Shown: positions 27,591 to 35,588 of the stretch, one piece after another
How positions within the stretch are numbered: position 1 is the first letter of the stretch
Layout of the letters: the number at the start of each line of letters is the position of its first letter
Source: Paenibacillus phytorum
GTDB lineage: Bacteria > Bacillota > Bacilli > Paenibacillales > NBRC-103111
NCBI RefSeq assembly: GCF_013141715.1
Contig: NZ_WHOA01000182.1
Coordinates: forward strand, 19,260 to 83,259
DNA: 64,000 nucleotides
Direction: 5' to 3'
The notes under the pieces: model-generated
What the model saw: the letters and a program-made list of their open reading frames with translations, nothing else
Database searches by the model: none
What the model was told of the DNA's origin: nothing
Translations under genes and position numbers: made by a program

Positions 27591-28934
27591 ATGGCGAAGA
27601 GAATTGAAGTGGACGTAACGGATTACAGCTTCCTTGAAGCTGCATCTTCCTACAGAGGTTCGCTGCTGCGGCCGGTCGATACCGCGAAGCTGCTTAAGCA
27701 ATGCTTCTGGTTAGAGTTTGAGCTGTCGCGAATGACGATGGGATGGGTCTCGTCTGTACCGGATTGGGATCTGAAAGGGGAACTGGTGCGATTGTCGTAC
27801 CTGCACACCCAGCACATGGTACAACTGCGCGAACGGATCAGCGAGCTGCCTGGAGCGGATATCAACGATAAAGCTTGGACGCCGAGTGGTCTCCAAGAAG
27901 CTTGTCAGCGTATTACGCAAGCGGGAGGGCTGATTGAATTCGCAGCGGGCTATAAGTTCATCGTCACAAAGCTTTATGAGCAGTATACCGCTTTTCATGA
28001 AACGCTTGACCCGATTCTCGACGGACCGACGTTCGATAAGCTGCGATATATCGAGCTCGATAAGGAGCAAATGCTTTCCTGGGGCATTCCTTACGTGAAG
28101 TTTGCCTATGTTGAAGACCAAGAGAAACGCGATGCGTATCACAGTTGGTTAGTCTATATCCATCAAGTGTGGAAGATGCTTGAAAATTCGTCGTCGAAGA
28201 AAAAGATCGATTGGCCCGACCATCCGGTCTCCGAGCCGGCAGGTCCGATTCCGCTGAAGCCTGCTAACGATCCGAAGTATCCGCATGTCGATCTGACGAA
28301 ATATAAAAGCGCCATGTTCGATCCGAAATCTCCGACTTACGATAGCGTGAAACATATGATCTTCATCAATGCCAGCGAAATGTCGGCTGTGGAAAGCCTG
28401 ACCTATCTGTACTACGGCGTGCAGAAAATGCCAGTAGACTTCTACCTCGATGTAGCACGGCACACGTGGGATGAAGTCCGTCACAGCCAAATGGGCGTTC
28501 GCCGGTTGAAGCAGATGGGCTATCGCACGGAGGATTTCGCCTGGCACCCGTCCACGGCGCCGACGCCGGAAACGATGAAGCAGGTGTTTCCGGAGTTCTA
28601 TTCCAGCCTGACGATGGTTATGGAGCCCTGTTCCTTCATAAAGAAGCGCAAATCGATTGGAGCGTTCATGAAGCATGGCGATCCCTTGTCGTCAATCCAA
28701 TCCGAATACGATATTGCCGACGAGCGTCTCCATGTTGGATTCGGCCAGAAATGGGGCGCGAAGCTATTCGAGCATATGGAGGATTTCGTATCCGCCCAGA
28801 ATGCCGCTGAAACCGTCAAGCAGATGCATCTTCGTAAAATGGGCTACAGCCAGGATGAGATTAACAAAGTGCTGCATAGCTTCCCAGAGTTTTGTGGATT
28901 TGCGACAATGGATCTCAAATACGACAAGTACTAG
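27591..28934 (+). CDS. Ferritin-like di-iron protein candidate (DUF455-like)
   Basis: 447 residues, no signal peptide. The central/C-terminal part carries a duplicated metal pattern: E268 (SAVESL) then E295-V-R-H298, and E345 or E372 then E378-R-L-H381. Two E...ExxH pairs are the hallmark of carboxylate-bridged di-iron four-helix bundles. The segment FYLDVARHTWDEVRHSQMGVRRL resembles ferritin-like DUF455 proteins. An N-terminal helical region has E44, E64, H72 and H75. Di-iron oxidase or oxygenase activity is plausible, but the reaction is unknown. The gene ends the dioxygenase-PLP-lyase run, but has its own TATAAT and cre-like sites. GGGAGGT precedes the ATG. Confidence 0.72.
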   Translation: MAKRIEVDVTDYSFLEAASSYRGSLLRPVDTAKLLKQCFWLEFELSRMTMGWVSSVPDWDLKGELVRLSYLHTQHMVQLRERISELPGADINDKAWTPSGLQEACQRITQAGGLIEFAAGYKFIVTKLYEQYTAFHETLDPILDGPTFDKLRYIELDKEQMLSWGIPYVKFAYVEDQEKRDAYHSWLVYIHQVWKMLENSSSKKKIDWPDHPVSEPAGPIPLKPANDPKYPHVDLTKYKSAMFDPKSPTYDSVKHMIFINASEMSAVESLTYLYYGVQKMPVDFYLDVARHTWDEVRHSQMGVRRLKQMGYRTEDFAWHPSTAPTPETMKQVFPEFYSSLTMVMEPCSFIKKRKSIGAFMKHGDPLSSIQSEYDIADERLHVGFGQKWGAKLFEHMEDFVSAQNAAETVKQMHLRKMGYSQDEINKVLHSFPEFCGFATMDLKYDKY

Positions 28935-29005
28935 TTCCTTTTTTGGTAGCGTATACTGTGGGCCCCCAAAAGGGGAGTAGTGAACGAACCGGTCCCAAAG
29001 TAAGA

Positions 29006-29064
29006 TTGGATAAACCTCCAAAACCACTTCAAATGATGAAGGTGGGGATGGAGGTTTATTCCAA
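29006..29064 (+). other. Long hairpin in the spacer after the di-iron gene
   Basis: TTGGA-TAAACCTCCA pairs with TGGAGGTTTATTCCAA (single bulge), and an inner stem CCACTTCA/TGAAGGTGG continues it, giving a nearly continuous stem of more than 20 pairs. No T run follows directly. It may be a 3' end stabiliser, processing site or part of a two-hairpin terminator with the next element. Confidence 0.6.
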
Positions 29065-29072
29065 TTGATCTG

Positions 29073-29095
29073 TAAGGGAAATCCCTTATTTTTTT
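29073..29095 (+). terminator. Short rho-independent terminator before the sensor kinase gene
   Basis: TAAGGG at 29073-29078 and CCCTTA at 29083-29088 enclose a four-base loop, followed by seven Ts. It isolates the kinase/regulator unit from the di-iron gene. Confidence 0.7.
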
Positions 29096-29150
29096 GGCAG
29101 ATTGACCAAGAAAGCTTTCTTGTCTTGCCTTATATTTAAAGTGCGATTCT
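29092..29150 (+). promoter_or_regulatory. Box 1, copy b: conserved element upstream of the sensor kinase gene
   Basis: TGGCAGATTGACCAAGAAAG starts at 29095 and CCTTATATTTAAAG with TATATT at 29131-29136 follows, closely matching copy a at 18231-18290. It starts inside the T run of the preceding terminator. The conservation over about 55 bases of non-coding sequence argues for a shared activator site and promoter. Confidence 0.6.
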
Positions 29151-29264
29151 GACGTGAGGTCGGCAGTCAATAGCCGATTACGGTGGAAAGGTTTATAATG
29201 CTAACAATAGGTGCGTGAGCGAACGGATTTCCTTTTTGCTTCACGCACTTGCCATTCCATCAGG

Positions 29265-31070
29265 ATGCGGGTGAAGCGGTTGTCTAAGGTGATTTCCATA
29301 TTTCTGAATTTGAAGCTGCGTACGAAGTTTCTGCTGTCCTTTACCGTTATGATCTTGCTAACCGTGCTAATGATCAGCTCCGTTAATTACTATGTTTCTG
29401 TAAGCGTAATCAAACAGAATACAGCCATTTTTTCCGAATATTTAATCGAACAAATCGGGATAAACCTTGAGAAACGCACCAAGGATATCGAGGAGCAAGT
29501 ATTCCAGCAGTTCCGTAATTCCGCGCTCAATACGACGTTGGGCATTCCTGAAAGCAGCAGCGAACCTGATTTGTACATCAAGAATAGGGCGATCAGTGAA
29601 TTTATGAAAGATTTACTGTTCTCCAAAGATGATTATTTGTCGGTCATGGTAATCGATGCCGAGGGCAATCAGTTCGGGTTCGAACGCACCGCAACCCAAA
29701 ACTACAATAAAAACTTGATGAATGTGGACGTCGAGATGATTAAGGATAAGCGGGGTCGTGCTTCTTGGATTCCGGGAAACAGCAATGTTATCTTTATGGA
29801 AAAAGCGGTGTATGACGTCGCGTCCAGCCGTTATGTGGGCATCATTATCGTCGGTGTGGACAGCAGTCTGATCAGCGGCATCTACACGAACGTGGACGAA
29901 CTTACGAAAGGGAACATCGTCATTTTGAATGAGGTATTCGAAGCGCTGCTGTTCGACAGGCATGTTTCCGAGCCGTCCCGCTACTTCATCGAAAACAAGA
30001 TGTACGATCACAAGCCCAGCCTCAATCAGGGTTTTCAGTTTGAAGGGCAAACGTACATTTCTACCATTATTACAACACCCTATGACAAGTGGATGATTGT
30101 CCAGGTCATCGCGGTCAACGAATTAACGCGCGGCACTGAAGTCATCAAGGTGTGGACAATCAGCACCATACTGGTCTCGCTATTCATTGCGTTCATCCTA
30201 GCGGTGATCATTTCCAGAAACATTACAGGAAACGTCCGGCTGCTGCTCCAGAGCATGACCCATTTCTCCATGGACTTCACCCATAAGGCGATTGTACCCA
30301 GAAGCAGAGACGAGGTGGGACTGCTTGCGGAGAAATTCAATTCGATGGCCGAGAAGATCGGCGAGCTGATCCACACCATCTACACGGAGAAGCTGCTTAA
30401 GCAAAAAGCTGAATACCGCACATTGCAATTCGAATATAAAGCGCTGCAGGCCCAGATTGATCCCCATTTTCTCTACAATACACTGGAGTCGATTCATAGC
30501 TTAGCCAAGCTGCGAGGCGACGAACAAGTCAGTGAAATGATCTACCTGCTCGGCAAGCTGCTTCGAGAGAGCATTAGCAAGAAGGGTGATATCATCTACC
30601 TGCAGGAAGAAGTGGACTACATTAGGAGTTATTTGACTATTCATAAAATAATTTATGGCAATAGAATTGAGGTCAATTATTATTTCGACACGGGCCTGAT
30701 GTCCTTCGTGGTTCCTAAATTCATCCTGCAGCCGCTCGTAGAAAACTCGATCAAGCATGGAATTGAAGAGAAACCGGGAAAAGGGATTGTCAGTATCGGC
30801 TGTTGGACCAAAGAAGGCGTTCTGTATCTCGAAGTGTCCGATAATGGAGTAGGCATAGATGAAGAAACGAAGAAACAATTGCTCAACCCTCCGGAGCACT
30901 CGAAGCTGAAACAGAAGGATAAGCATACGAATGTCGGGGTCATCAGCGTGCACAAACGGATTCAAATCTTATACGGAGAAGAATATGGTTTAAGCATTAT
31001 GAGCGAAATGGATCAGGGGACGACGATTCGGATTCGTCTTCCGATCATAACCGAGGAGGGCTCCGGATGA
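29265..31070 (+). CDS. Sensor histidine kinase (YesM type)
   Basis: Membrane histidine kinase of about 602 residues. A first membrane helix (LLSFTVMILLTVLMISSV) and a second (ISTILVSLFIAFILAVIIS) flank an extracytoplasmic sensor of about 250 residues. A HAMP-like segment follows, then the YesM-type H-box QIDPHFLYNTLESIHSL, the N-box LVENSIKHG and ATP-binding VSDNGVGID. It should phosphorylate the response regulator whose ATG overlaps its stop codon by four bases. Start is ambiguous: a GTG at 29211 extends the frame, but GTGCGTGA there pairs with TTCACGCAC around 29245, suggesting a 5' leader hairpin. I prefer ATG 29265. Confidence 0.88.
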   Translation: MRVKRLSKVISIFLNLKLRTKFLLSFTVMILLTVLMISSVNYYVSVSVIKQNTAIFSEYLIEQIGINLEKRTKDIEEQVFQQFRNSALNTTLGIPESSSEPDLYIKNRAISEFMKDLLFSKDDYLSVMVIDAEGNQFGFERTATQNYNKNLMNVDVEMIKDKRGRASWIPGNSNVIFMEKAVYDVASSRYVGIIIVGVDSSLISGIYTNVDELTKGNIVILNEVFEALLFDRHVSEPSRYFIENKMYDHKPSLNQGFQFEGQTYISTIITTPYDKWMIVQVIAVNELTRGTEVIKVWTISTILVSLFIAFILAVIISRNITGNVRLLLQSMTHFSMDFTHKAIVPRSRDEVGLLAEKFNSMAEKIGELIHTIYTEKLLKQKAEYRTLQFEYKALQAQIDPHFLYNTLESIHSLAKLRGDEQVSEMIYLLGKLLRESISKKGDIIYLQEEVDYIRSYLTIHKIIYGNRIEVNYYFDTGLMSFVVPKFILQPLVENSIKHGIEEKPGKGIVSIGCWTKEGVLYLEVSDNGVGIDEETKKQLLNPPEHSKLKQKDKHTNVGVISVHKRIQILYGEEYGLSIMSEMDQGTTIRIRLPIITEEGSG

Positions 31071-32701
31071 CATACAAAGTGGTGGTTATAGACGATAAAC
31101 CGCTGATCCGGCAAGCGATTGTACAGATGATCGCCTGGGAGAAGCTGAATTGCGCAGTGGTCGGTCAAGCGGAGGACGGAATTGAAGGCAAGCGTTTGAT
31201 CATGGAGCTGCAGCCGGATATTCTCGTTACGGATATCAAAATGCCCGGCTTTAGCGGGCTCGATTTAGCCGAACAGATAAGCTTGGACTTTCCTATGTCC
31301 AAAACAATCCTGGTTACCGGCTACCAGGATTTTGAATATGCCAAGCAGGCCGTCCGGCTCGGTGTATACGATTTTATCGTCAAACCAATCAATTACGAAG
31401 AGCTAAGTAGAGTGATAGGGAGCGCAGTATCAGAGCTCGATAACAAGCGCAAGGAGCGCGAGAACACGGTCAAGATCGCCTCTGCTTTCATCGAGCTGGA
31501 GAAACAGCATACCCGTTCAATTCCCTCGCTTAGAAGCAAGCTGATCGGTGATTTGATCACAGGAACAGACAATATGCAGGAGCAAGTGAAGAACCTTGAG
31601 ATCCAGTTTAGCCGGTACGTTTTGCAAATCGTCCGTACTACAGAGAAGCCGGGCCAATCCGGTTCAACGAACGCCGCCAAGCTCAAGCAGCTGATACAGC
31701 TCCGCCTTTCAGAACAAGCGCACGAGCTGGCTGCCAAGCGCGATTTCTATCTAATTGAATCCCTGCGTAATAACGACCTTTTATTTGTATGCCTTTTCCC
31801 AAAGGCACTTCCGCAGCGGGAGATCAGGATGAAGCTGCAGAGCTTCTGCAGCGAGTTCATCGATGAGGCTAGCGTGAGGGACCAAGTATTCTGCTGCATC
31901 GCGGTCAGTTCCGTGTACAAATCGCTTCTTGAGCTGCCGGAAGCTTTCCGGGAAGCTTCCCAGATTATGGATTCAAGCTTTTTCAGAGCGGAGGAAAGCG
32001 TGTTATTCCCGGATCATAGCAAGCAAGAGAAGGAACTGGGGAAATTCTCGATCATCCAGGATTTGGAGCAGTTCAACCAAATGCTGGAGAACAAGTCGAG
32101 CGAAGATATGATTACCCATTTGGAGCGGTTTCTGAAACAAATTACTGCCTATAGCGAAGGGAATATTCTCGTAGTGAAGGGCTTGCTCTCGGAAGTATGT
32201 CTTGCGGTGGCCCGCTACTATTTCCGTGTAACCGGCGATGAGTTCGGTCTCGGTAAAAGCGTCGATCAAATTCTCGAGGATGTATACCGGCTGACGAGTA
32301 TGAAGGAGGCTTCTTCCTACCTCACATCGTTTATTGGGAATATCAAGAAGAAGCTTGAAGCTGGGGAAAAGGTGTACTGCCTCGTTGTGAAGAAGGTCAT
32401 CGATCATATCAACAGCCATATAGCCGACACGATCAACTTGACGTCAACTGCCGATCATTTTGGCCTAAGCCCGAGCTACCTAAGCAGGCTGCTTCGTACG
32501 GAAACCGGTATTAATTTCGTGGATCTTGTGTCTAAGGCCCGAATCGAGGCCGCTAAGCGTCTGCTCATGGATCCCAAGAATAAGGTAAACGAAGTCGGCG
32601 AAATGGTAGGGTATAAGGAATATGCCTATTTCTATCAGGTTTTCAAGAGACTTGAAGGCCAGTCGCCAAAGGAGTATAAGAACAGAAGTAAAGAAAACTA
32701 A
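31067..32701 (+). CDS. Response regulator with AraC-type DNA-binding domain (YesN type)
   Basis: Partner of the sensor kinase (ATGA overlap). The receiver domain opens VVIDDKPLIRQ, with the phospho-acceptor Asp in ILVTDIKMPG near residue 55 and the conserved lysine in FIVKPIN. A middle region of about 250 residues has no recognised motif. The C-terminus is an AraC-type double helix-turn-helix (LSPSYLSRLLRTETGINFVDLV, then YAYFYQVFKRLEGQSPKEYKN). Total 544 residues, normal for YesN. The gene's 3' end lies inside one copy of Box 2, so it may control the adjacent GH105 promoter and the importer promoter at 35417. Confidence 0.92.
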   Translation: MTYKVVVIDDKPLIRQAIVQMIAWEKLNCAVVGQAEDGIEGKRLIMELQPDILVTDIKMPGFSGLDLAEQISLDFPMSKTILVTGYQDFEYAKQAVRLGVYDFIVKPINYEELSRVIGSAVSELDNKRKERENTVKIASAFIELEKQHTRSIPSLRSKLIGDLITGTDNMQEQVKNLEIQFSRYVLQIVRTTEKPGQSGSTNAAKLKQLIQLRLSEQAHELAAKRDFYLIESLRNNDLLFVCLFPKALPQREIRMKLQSFCSEFIDEASVRDQVFCCIAVSSVYKSLLELPEAFREASQIMDSSFFRAEESVLFPDHSKQEKELGKFSIIQDLEQFNQMLENKSSEDMITHLERFLKQITAYSEGNILVVKGLLSEVCLAVARYYFRVTGDEFGLGKSVDQILEDVYRLTSMKEASSYLTSFIGNIKKKLEAGEKVYCLVVKKVIDHINSHIADTINLTSTADHFGLSPSYLSRLLRTETGINFVDLVSKARIEAAKRLLMDPKNKVNEVGEMVGYKEYAYFYQVFKRLEGQSPKEYKNRSKEN

Positions 32702-32751
32702 TAAAAGCGTAAGAATCTCGTATGTAAACTGGTTTGAGCGTGCGTTACATT
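32688..32751 (+). promoter_or_regulatory. Box 2, copy a: conserved element before the second GH105 gene
   Basis: GTAAAGAAAACTAATAAAAG at 32688-32707 is identical to 35417-35436. The similarity continues, with two compensating one-base indels, to TATGTAAAC (32721-32729). At 17 bases after TGTAAA comes TACATT (32746-32751), a weak -10. The element overlaps the last codons and stop of the response regulator gene. It is probably an activator-dependent promoter. Confidence 0.6.
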
Positions 32752-32794
32752 GTTGTTACAAGCACTTTATAGTGCGTATGGGGAGGTGCTTACC

Positions 32795-33868
32795 ATGACT
32801 CTAGCGCAATTGCAGAGGCAAGATATAGAGAGCATGATTCAGAAAGTCATCAGCGGCATGAAAAATCTGGAGGTAACGATCCAGGAAGACACGCCGATAA
32901 GCATCATTACGATGGACAAATGGGACTGGTCCCAAGGAGTCGGATTATTCTCTCTATACTTGTACTACAAAGAAACCAGAAACCGCGATATTTTCACGTA
33001 TTTGACCAATTGGTTCGACAGCCGGATTCGTGAGGGGCTCCCACCGAAGAACGTCAACACGATGTGTCCGCTGCTTACGCTCAGCTACATTTACGAAGAA
33101 ACGCTTAATCCCGAGTATCTGCGGATTTGCGAAGAATGGGCCAGCTATGCGGCCGATGAGATGCCGCGCACGCCTGAGTTCGGGATCACGCACGAGACCA
33201 TTGACAATGCGAACGAAGGCGAGTTATGGGACGACACGCTCTATATGACGGTGTTGTTCATGGGCCGGATGGGCATTTTGCTGGAAAAGGATCACTACGT
33301 ACAAGAAAGCATCCGTCAGTTCCTCGTCCATCTAAAGTATTTGACCGATAAGAAAACAGGACTGTTTTTCCATGGCTGGACCTTCGTGGAGGGCCATAAT
33401 TTCGCGGAAGCACTCTGGGGCCGAGGTAATGCGTGGTACACGGCAGGGCTGGTCGACTACCTAGATATCGTCAAGATACCGCTGGGCGTGGAAGTGTTCT
33501 TGCTTTCTTCTCTGGAACGTCAGATTCAGAAGCTGACTGAGCTGCAAAGACCGAGCGGAATGTGGACGACATTACTGAACGATGCGACATCGTACGAGGA
33601 AACATCGGCTACTGCGGGTTTCGCATACGGCATTCTGAAAGCTGTTCGCAAAGGTTATATCAGCGAAGTCTACAAAGAAGTCGGGTTGAAGGCGCTGCAA
33701 GCGGTCATTAATAAGATTGACGAGAAGGGAGCCGTTCACGGGGTATCTTACGGAACGCGCATGGGACGCACGCTGCAGTTTTATCGTGAAATTGCGGTGT
33801 GTCCGATGCCCTACGGGCAATCCATGACGCTGCTAATGCTGGTGGAAAGCCTGCATCATGTCGACTGA
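32795..33868 (+). CDS. GH105 unsaturated glucuronyl/galacturonyl hydrolase-like enzyme, second copy
   Basis: Cytosolic (alpha/alpha)6-barrel hydrolase of about 357 residues, paralogous to the gene at 9095. Signatures: KWDWSQGVGLFSLYLYY, NTMCPLLTLSYI, LWDDTLYMTVLFMGR with D147 the likely catalytic acid, LFFHGWTF with H193 and WGRGNAW at 208-214. An extended frame starts upstream, but GGGGAGGTG and correct spacing select ATG 32795. Its stop codon is directly followed, in the same frame, by a remnant of an ABC exporter gene. A different second residue near the acid (WDDT against WVDT) suggests the two GH105 enzymes may prefer different linkages. Confidence 0.9.
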   Translation: MTLAQLQRQDIESMIQKVISGMKNLEVTIQEDTPISIITMDKWDWSQGVGLFSLYLYYKETRNRDIFTYLTNWFDSRIREGLPPKNVNTMCPLLTLSYIYEETLNPEYLRICEEWASYAADEMPRTPEFGITHETIDNANEGELWDDTLYMTVLFMGRMGILLEKDHYVQESIRQFLVHLKYLTDKKTGLFFHGWTFVEGHNFAEALWGRGNAWYTAGLVDYLDIVKIPLGVEVFLLSSLERQIQKLTELQRPSGMWTTLLNDATSYEETSATAGFAYGILKAVRKGYISEVYKEVGLKALQAVINKIDEKGAVHGVSYGTRMGRTLQFYREIAVCPMPYGQSMTLLMLVESLHHVD

Positions 33869-33958
33869 CTGGAGCAAGGTACCCATGAAGAACTGCTGGC
33901 TAACCAGGGCATTTACCATGGATTGCTTGAGGCGCAGTATCGCTTTTTGGCTTCATAA
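33869..33958 (+). pseudogene. 3' remnant of an ABC exporter (ATPase C-terminus)
   Basis: Immediately after the GH105 stop codon, in the same frame, 29 sense codons end at TAA 33956-33958. They read LEQGTHEELLANQGIY and then HGLLEAQYRFLAS. The GTHEELL...G.Y..L...Q pattern is the classic C-terminal tail of MsbA/YfiC-type ABC exporters. There is no start codon context, Walker motif or membrane part, so only the last 29 codons survive. It fills exactly the space before the first possible start of the M20 gene. Confidence 0.75.
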
Positions 33959-33982
33959 TTGACGAACGAAAAGGCGGGATGC

Positions 33983-35389
33983 ATGCACATGGTCATTGGA
34001 AACGAAATTCGCAAATATCAGAATGCGATTGCGGCTGGCATTTCGGAGCTCGTACAAATAAGAAGCATCATGGCCGCCCCGGAGCCGGGAAAACCGTTCG
34101 GGGCTGGAGTCGACCGCGCTTTGCAGTATATGCTCGGTTTGGCTGAATCATTAGGATTCGAAGTGACAAATGTGGACGGCTATGTAGGCCATGTCGAATA
34201 CGGTCAAGGCGACGAGCTAGCCGCTGTGCTTGTCCATCTGGATACAGTAGAAGAAGGGGAGGGATGGACGTCCCCCCCGTTTGGCGGCCTCATCGAGAAT
34301 GGCAAGATCATCGGAAGAGGAGCATCCGATAATAAAGGACCTGCTGTGGTCGCTCTGTATGCGCTGAAAACGCTGATGGATCTGGGCATTACCGGCAATC
34401 GCCGTCTCCGCTTGATCTTTGGCACGAACGAAGAGAGTGGAATGAAAGACCTCGACTATTATTTCGAGAGGGAACAGCTTCCGGATATGGCGTTTGCGCC
34501 CGACGCGGGCTACCCGATTTTTAATGTGGAGATGGGCAACATGAACGTGGTGTTCTCGAGTAAGCAGGAGGCTGCTTCAGCCAAGCCGCTGCTCCCTCTT
34601 TTGTCTCTGAAAGGCGGCAGTATGCTTACGCTGATTCCGGAGACCTGCACGGCGTCGCTCTCTCTGGCGTTTCTGACCGACGGCCAGGTGGAGAACCTCC
34701 GCCATTCGGTCAATCTCCAGGCGAATCTGTCGGCAGCATTCGTTGCCGACAGAGTGCTGGAGTTAACAGCCGGCAGCGAGCTTGTGGAAGGCAGTATGAC
34801 GGGATCGCGAAATGCAATCGCTAATATGGTTGCTTTCCTAATTGCGCAAGGACTAGATACCAATTGGGACAACTTCCTGCGCTTCCTACATAGCAAGATC
34901 AGTGCGGAGACAGACGGACAGTCGCTCGGTATCGCCTGCAGTGATAGCGTATCGGGCGGGTTGGTCGTTTATTTGCGTACCATTTCCTGTGATCGGAAGC
35001 GTGCGGAAGCACTATGCAATATCCGTTATCCAATAAGCTATGACGGGGCTGGCATATTATCTACGCTCGACCATCTTGCGCGCATGAATGGAATCGAAAC
35101 CGAACAGTCACGGCATCTACTTCCCGTGTATGTGCCAGAGACCCATCCGGTCATTGTTCGGTTAAGTCGCGCCTATAAGAAAATCACCGGCGAGGAAGCT
35201 GCGATGCTGCGCATGGGTGCCGGTACATATGCCCGTAAGCTGCGCAACAATGGTGTCGCTTTCGGTGCGGGACTGCCTGGCGGTGTCGATACTCGCGTGC
35301 ATCAGGCCGACGAGTTCATCTTTATCGACGATATGATGCAGCATGCCGAAATCTGTTTACAGGGCATGTATGAATTGCTGATCGATTAA
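33983..35389 (+). CDS. M20 PepV-like peptidase with altered lid histidine
   Basis: Cytosolic di-zinc dipeptidase family, about 468 residues. Metal ligands are retained: HLDTVEEGEGW, GRGASDNKGP, FGTNEESGM, FAPDAGYP and TRVHQADEF. The lid-domain motif GxSxHGS seen in its paralogue (41127) is replaced by ELVEGS, with glutamate near residue 269 in place of the histidine that stabilises the reaction intermediate in PepV. It may therefore be weak, inactive or changed in specificity. TTG 33959 is in frame, but AAAGGCGGG favours ATG 33983. Two peptidases inside a glycan locus suggest amide or peptide bonds in the substrate (inference). Confidence 0.85.
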   Translation: MHMVIGNEIRKYQNAIAAGISELVQIRSIMAAPEPGKPFGAGVDRALQYMLGLAESLGFEVTNVDGYVGHVEYGQGDELAAVLVHLDTVEEGEGWTSPPFGGLIENGKIIGRGASDNKGPAVVALYALKTLMDLGITGNRRLRLIFGTNEESGMKDLDYYFEREQLPDMAFAPDAGYPIFNVEMGNMNVVFSSKQEAASAKPLLPLLSLKGGSMLTLIPETCTASLSLAFLTDGQVENLRHSVNLQANLSAAFVADRVLELTAGSELVEGSMTGSRNAIANMVAFLIAQGLDTNWDNFLRFLHSKISAETDGQSLGIACSDSVSGGLVVYLRTISCDRKRAEALCNIRYPISYDGAGILSTLDHLARMNGIETEQSRHLLPVYVPETHPVIVRLSRAYKKITGEEAAMLRMGAGTYARKLRNNGVAFGAGLPGGVDTRVHQADEFIFIDDMMQHAEICLQGMYELLID

Positions 35390-35416
35390 CAGAAAGTAAG
35401 AGATATTCTACTAGAG

Positions 35417-35480
35417 GTAAAGAAAACTAATAAAAGGTAAAAATCCTAATATGTAAACCGTTTTCACAAGCGAGTATACT
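35417..35480 (+). promoter_or_regulatory. Box 2, copy b: conserved element and promoter of the second importer operon
   Basis: GTAAAGAAAACTAATAAAAG at 35417-35436, then ATGTAAAC at 35451-35458 and TATACT at 35475-35480, 17 bases after TGTAAA. The same order occurs at 32688-32751. The -35 is poor, so an activator such as the YesN-type regulator at 31067 is the likely reader. Confidence 0.62.
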
Positions 35481-35537
35481 TGCGATATGCCTAGAAGAAA
35501 CGGCTTTGCTGTCCCTTTTATTGGCTAGTAGTATTAT

Positions 35538-35551
35538 GGAAAGCGCTTTCG
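35538..35551 (+). promoter_or_regulatory. cre-like site in the leader of the second importer operon
   Basis: GGAAAGCGCTTTCG is a palindrome matching 12 of 14 positions of the cre core, with mismatches only at the outer bases. It lies about 55 bases downstream of the proposed start of transcription and 37 bases before the ATG, a typical roadblock position for CcpA. Confidence 0.65.
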
Positions 35552-35588
35552 CGTGTTGGAATAGCATTTGTAGAAAAGGAGCGAGAGT

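Noticed and set aside
29211..29264. GTG start extending the sensor kinase by 18 codons
   Set aside because: The segment forms a hairpin, lacks a good ribosome site and adds no recognisable signal. ATG 29265 is preferred, though not proven.
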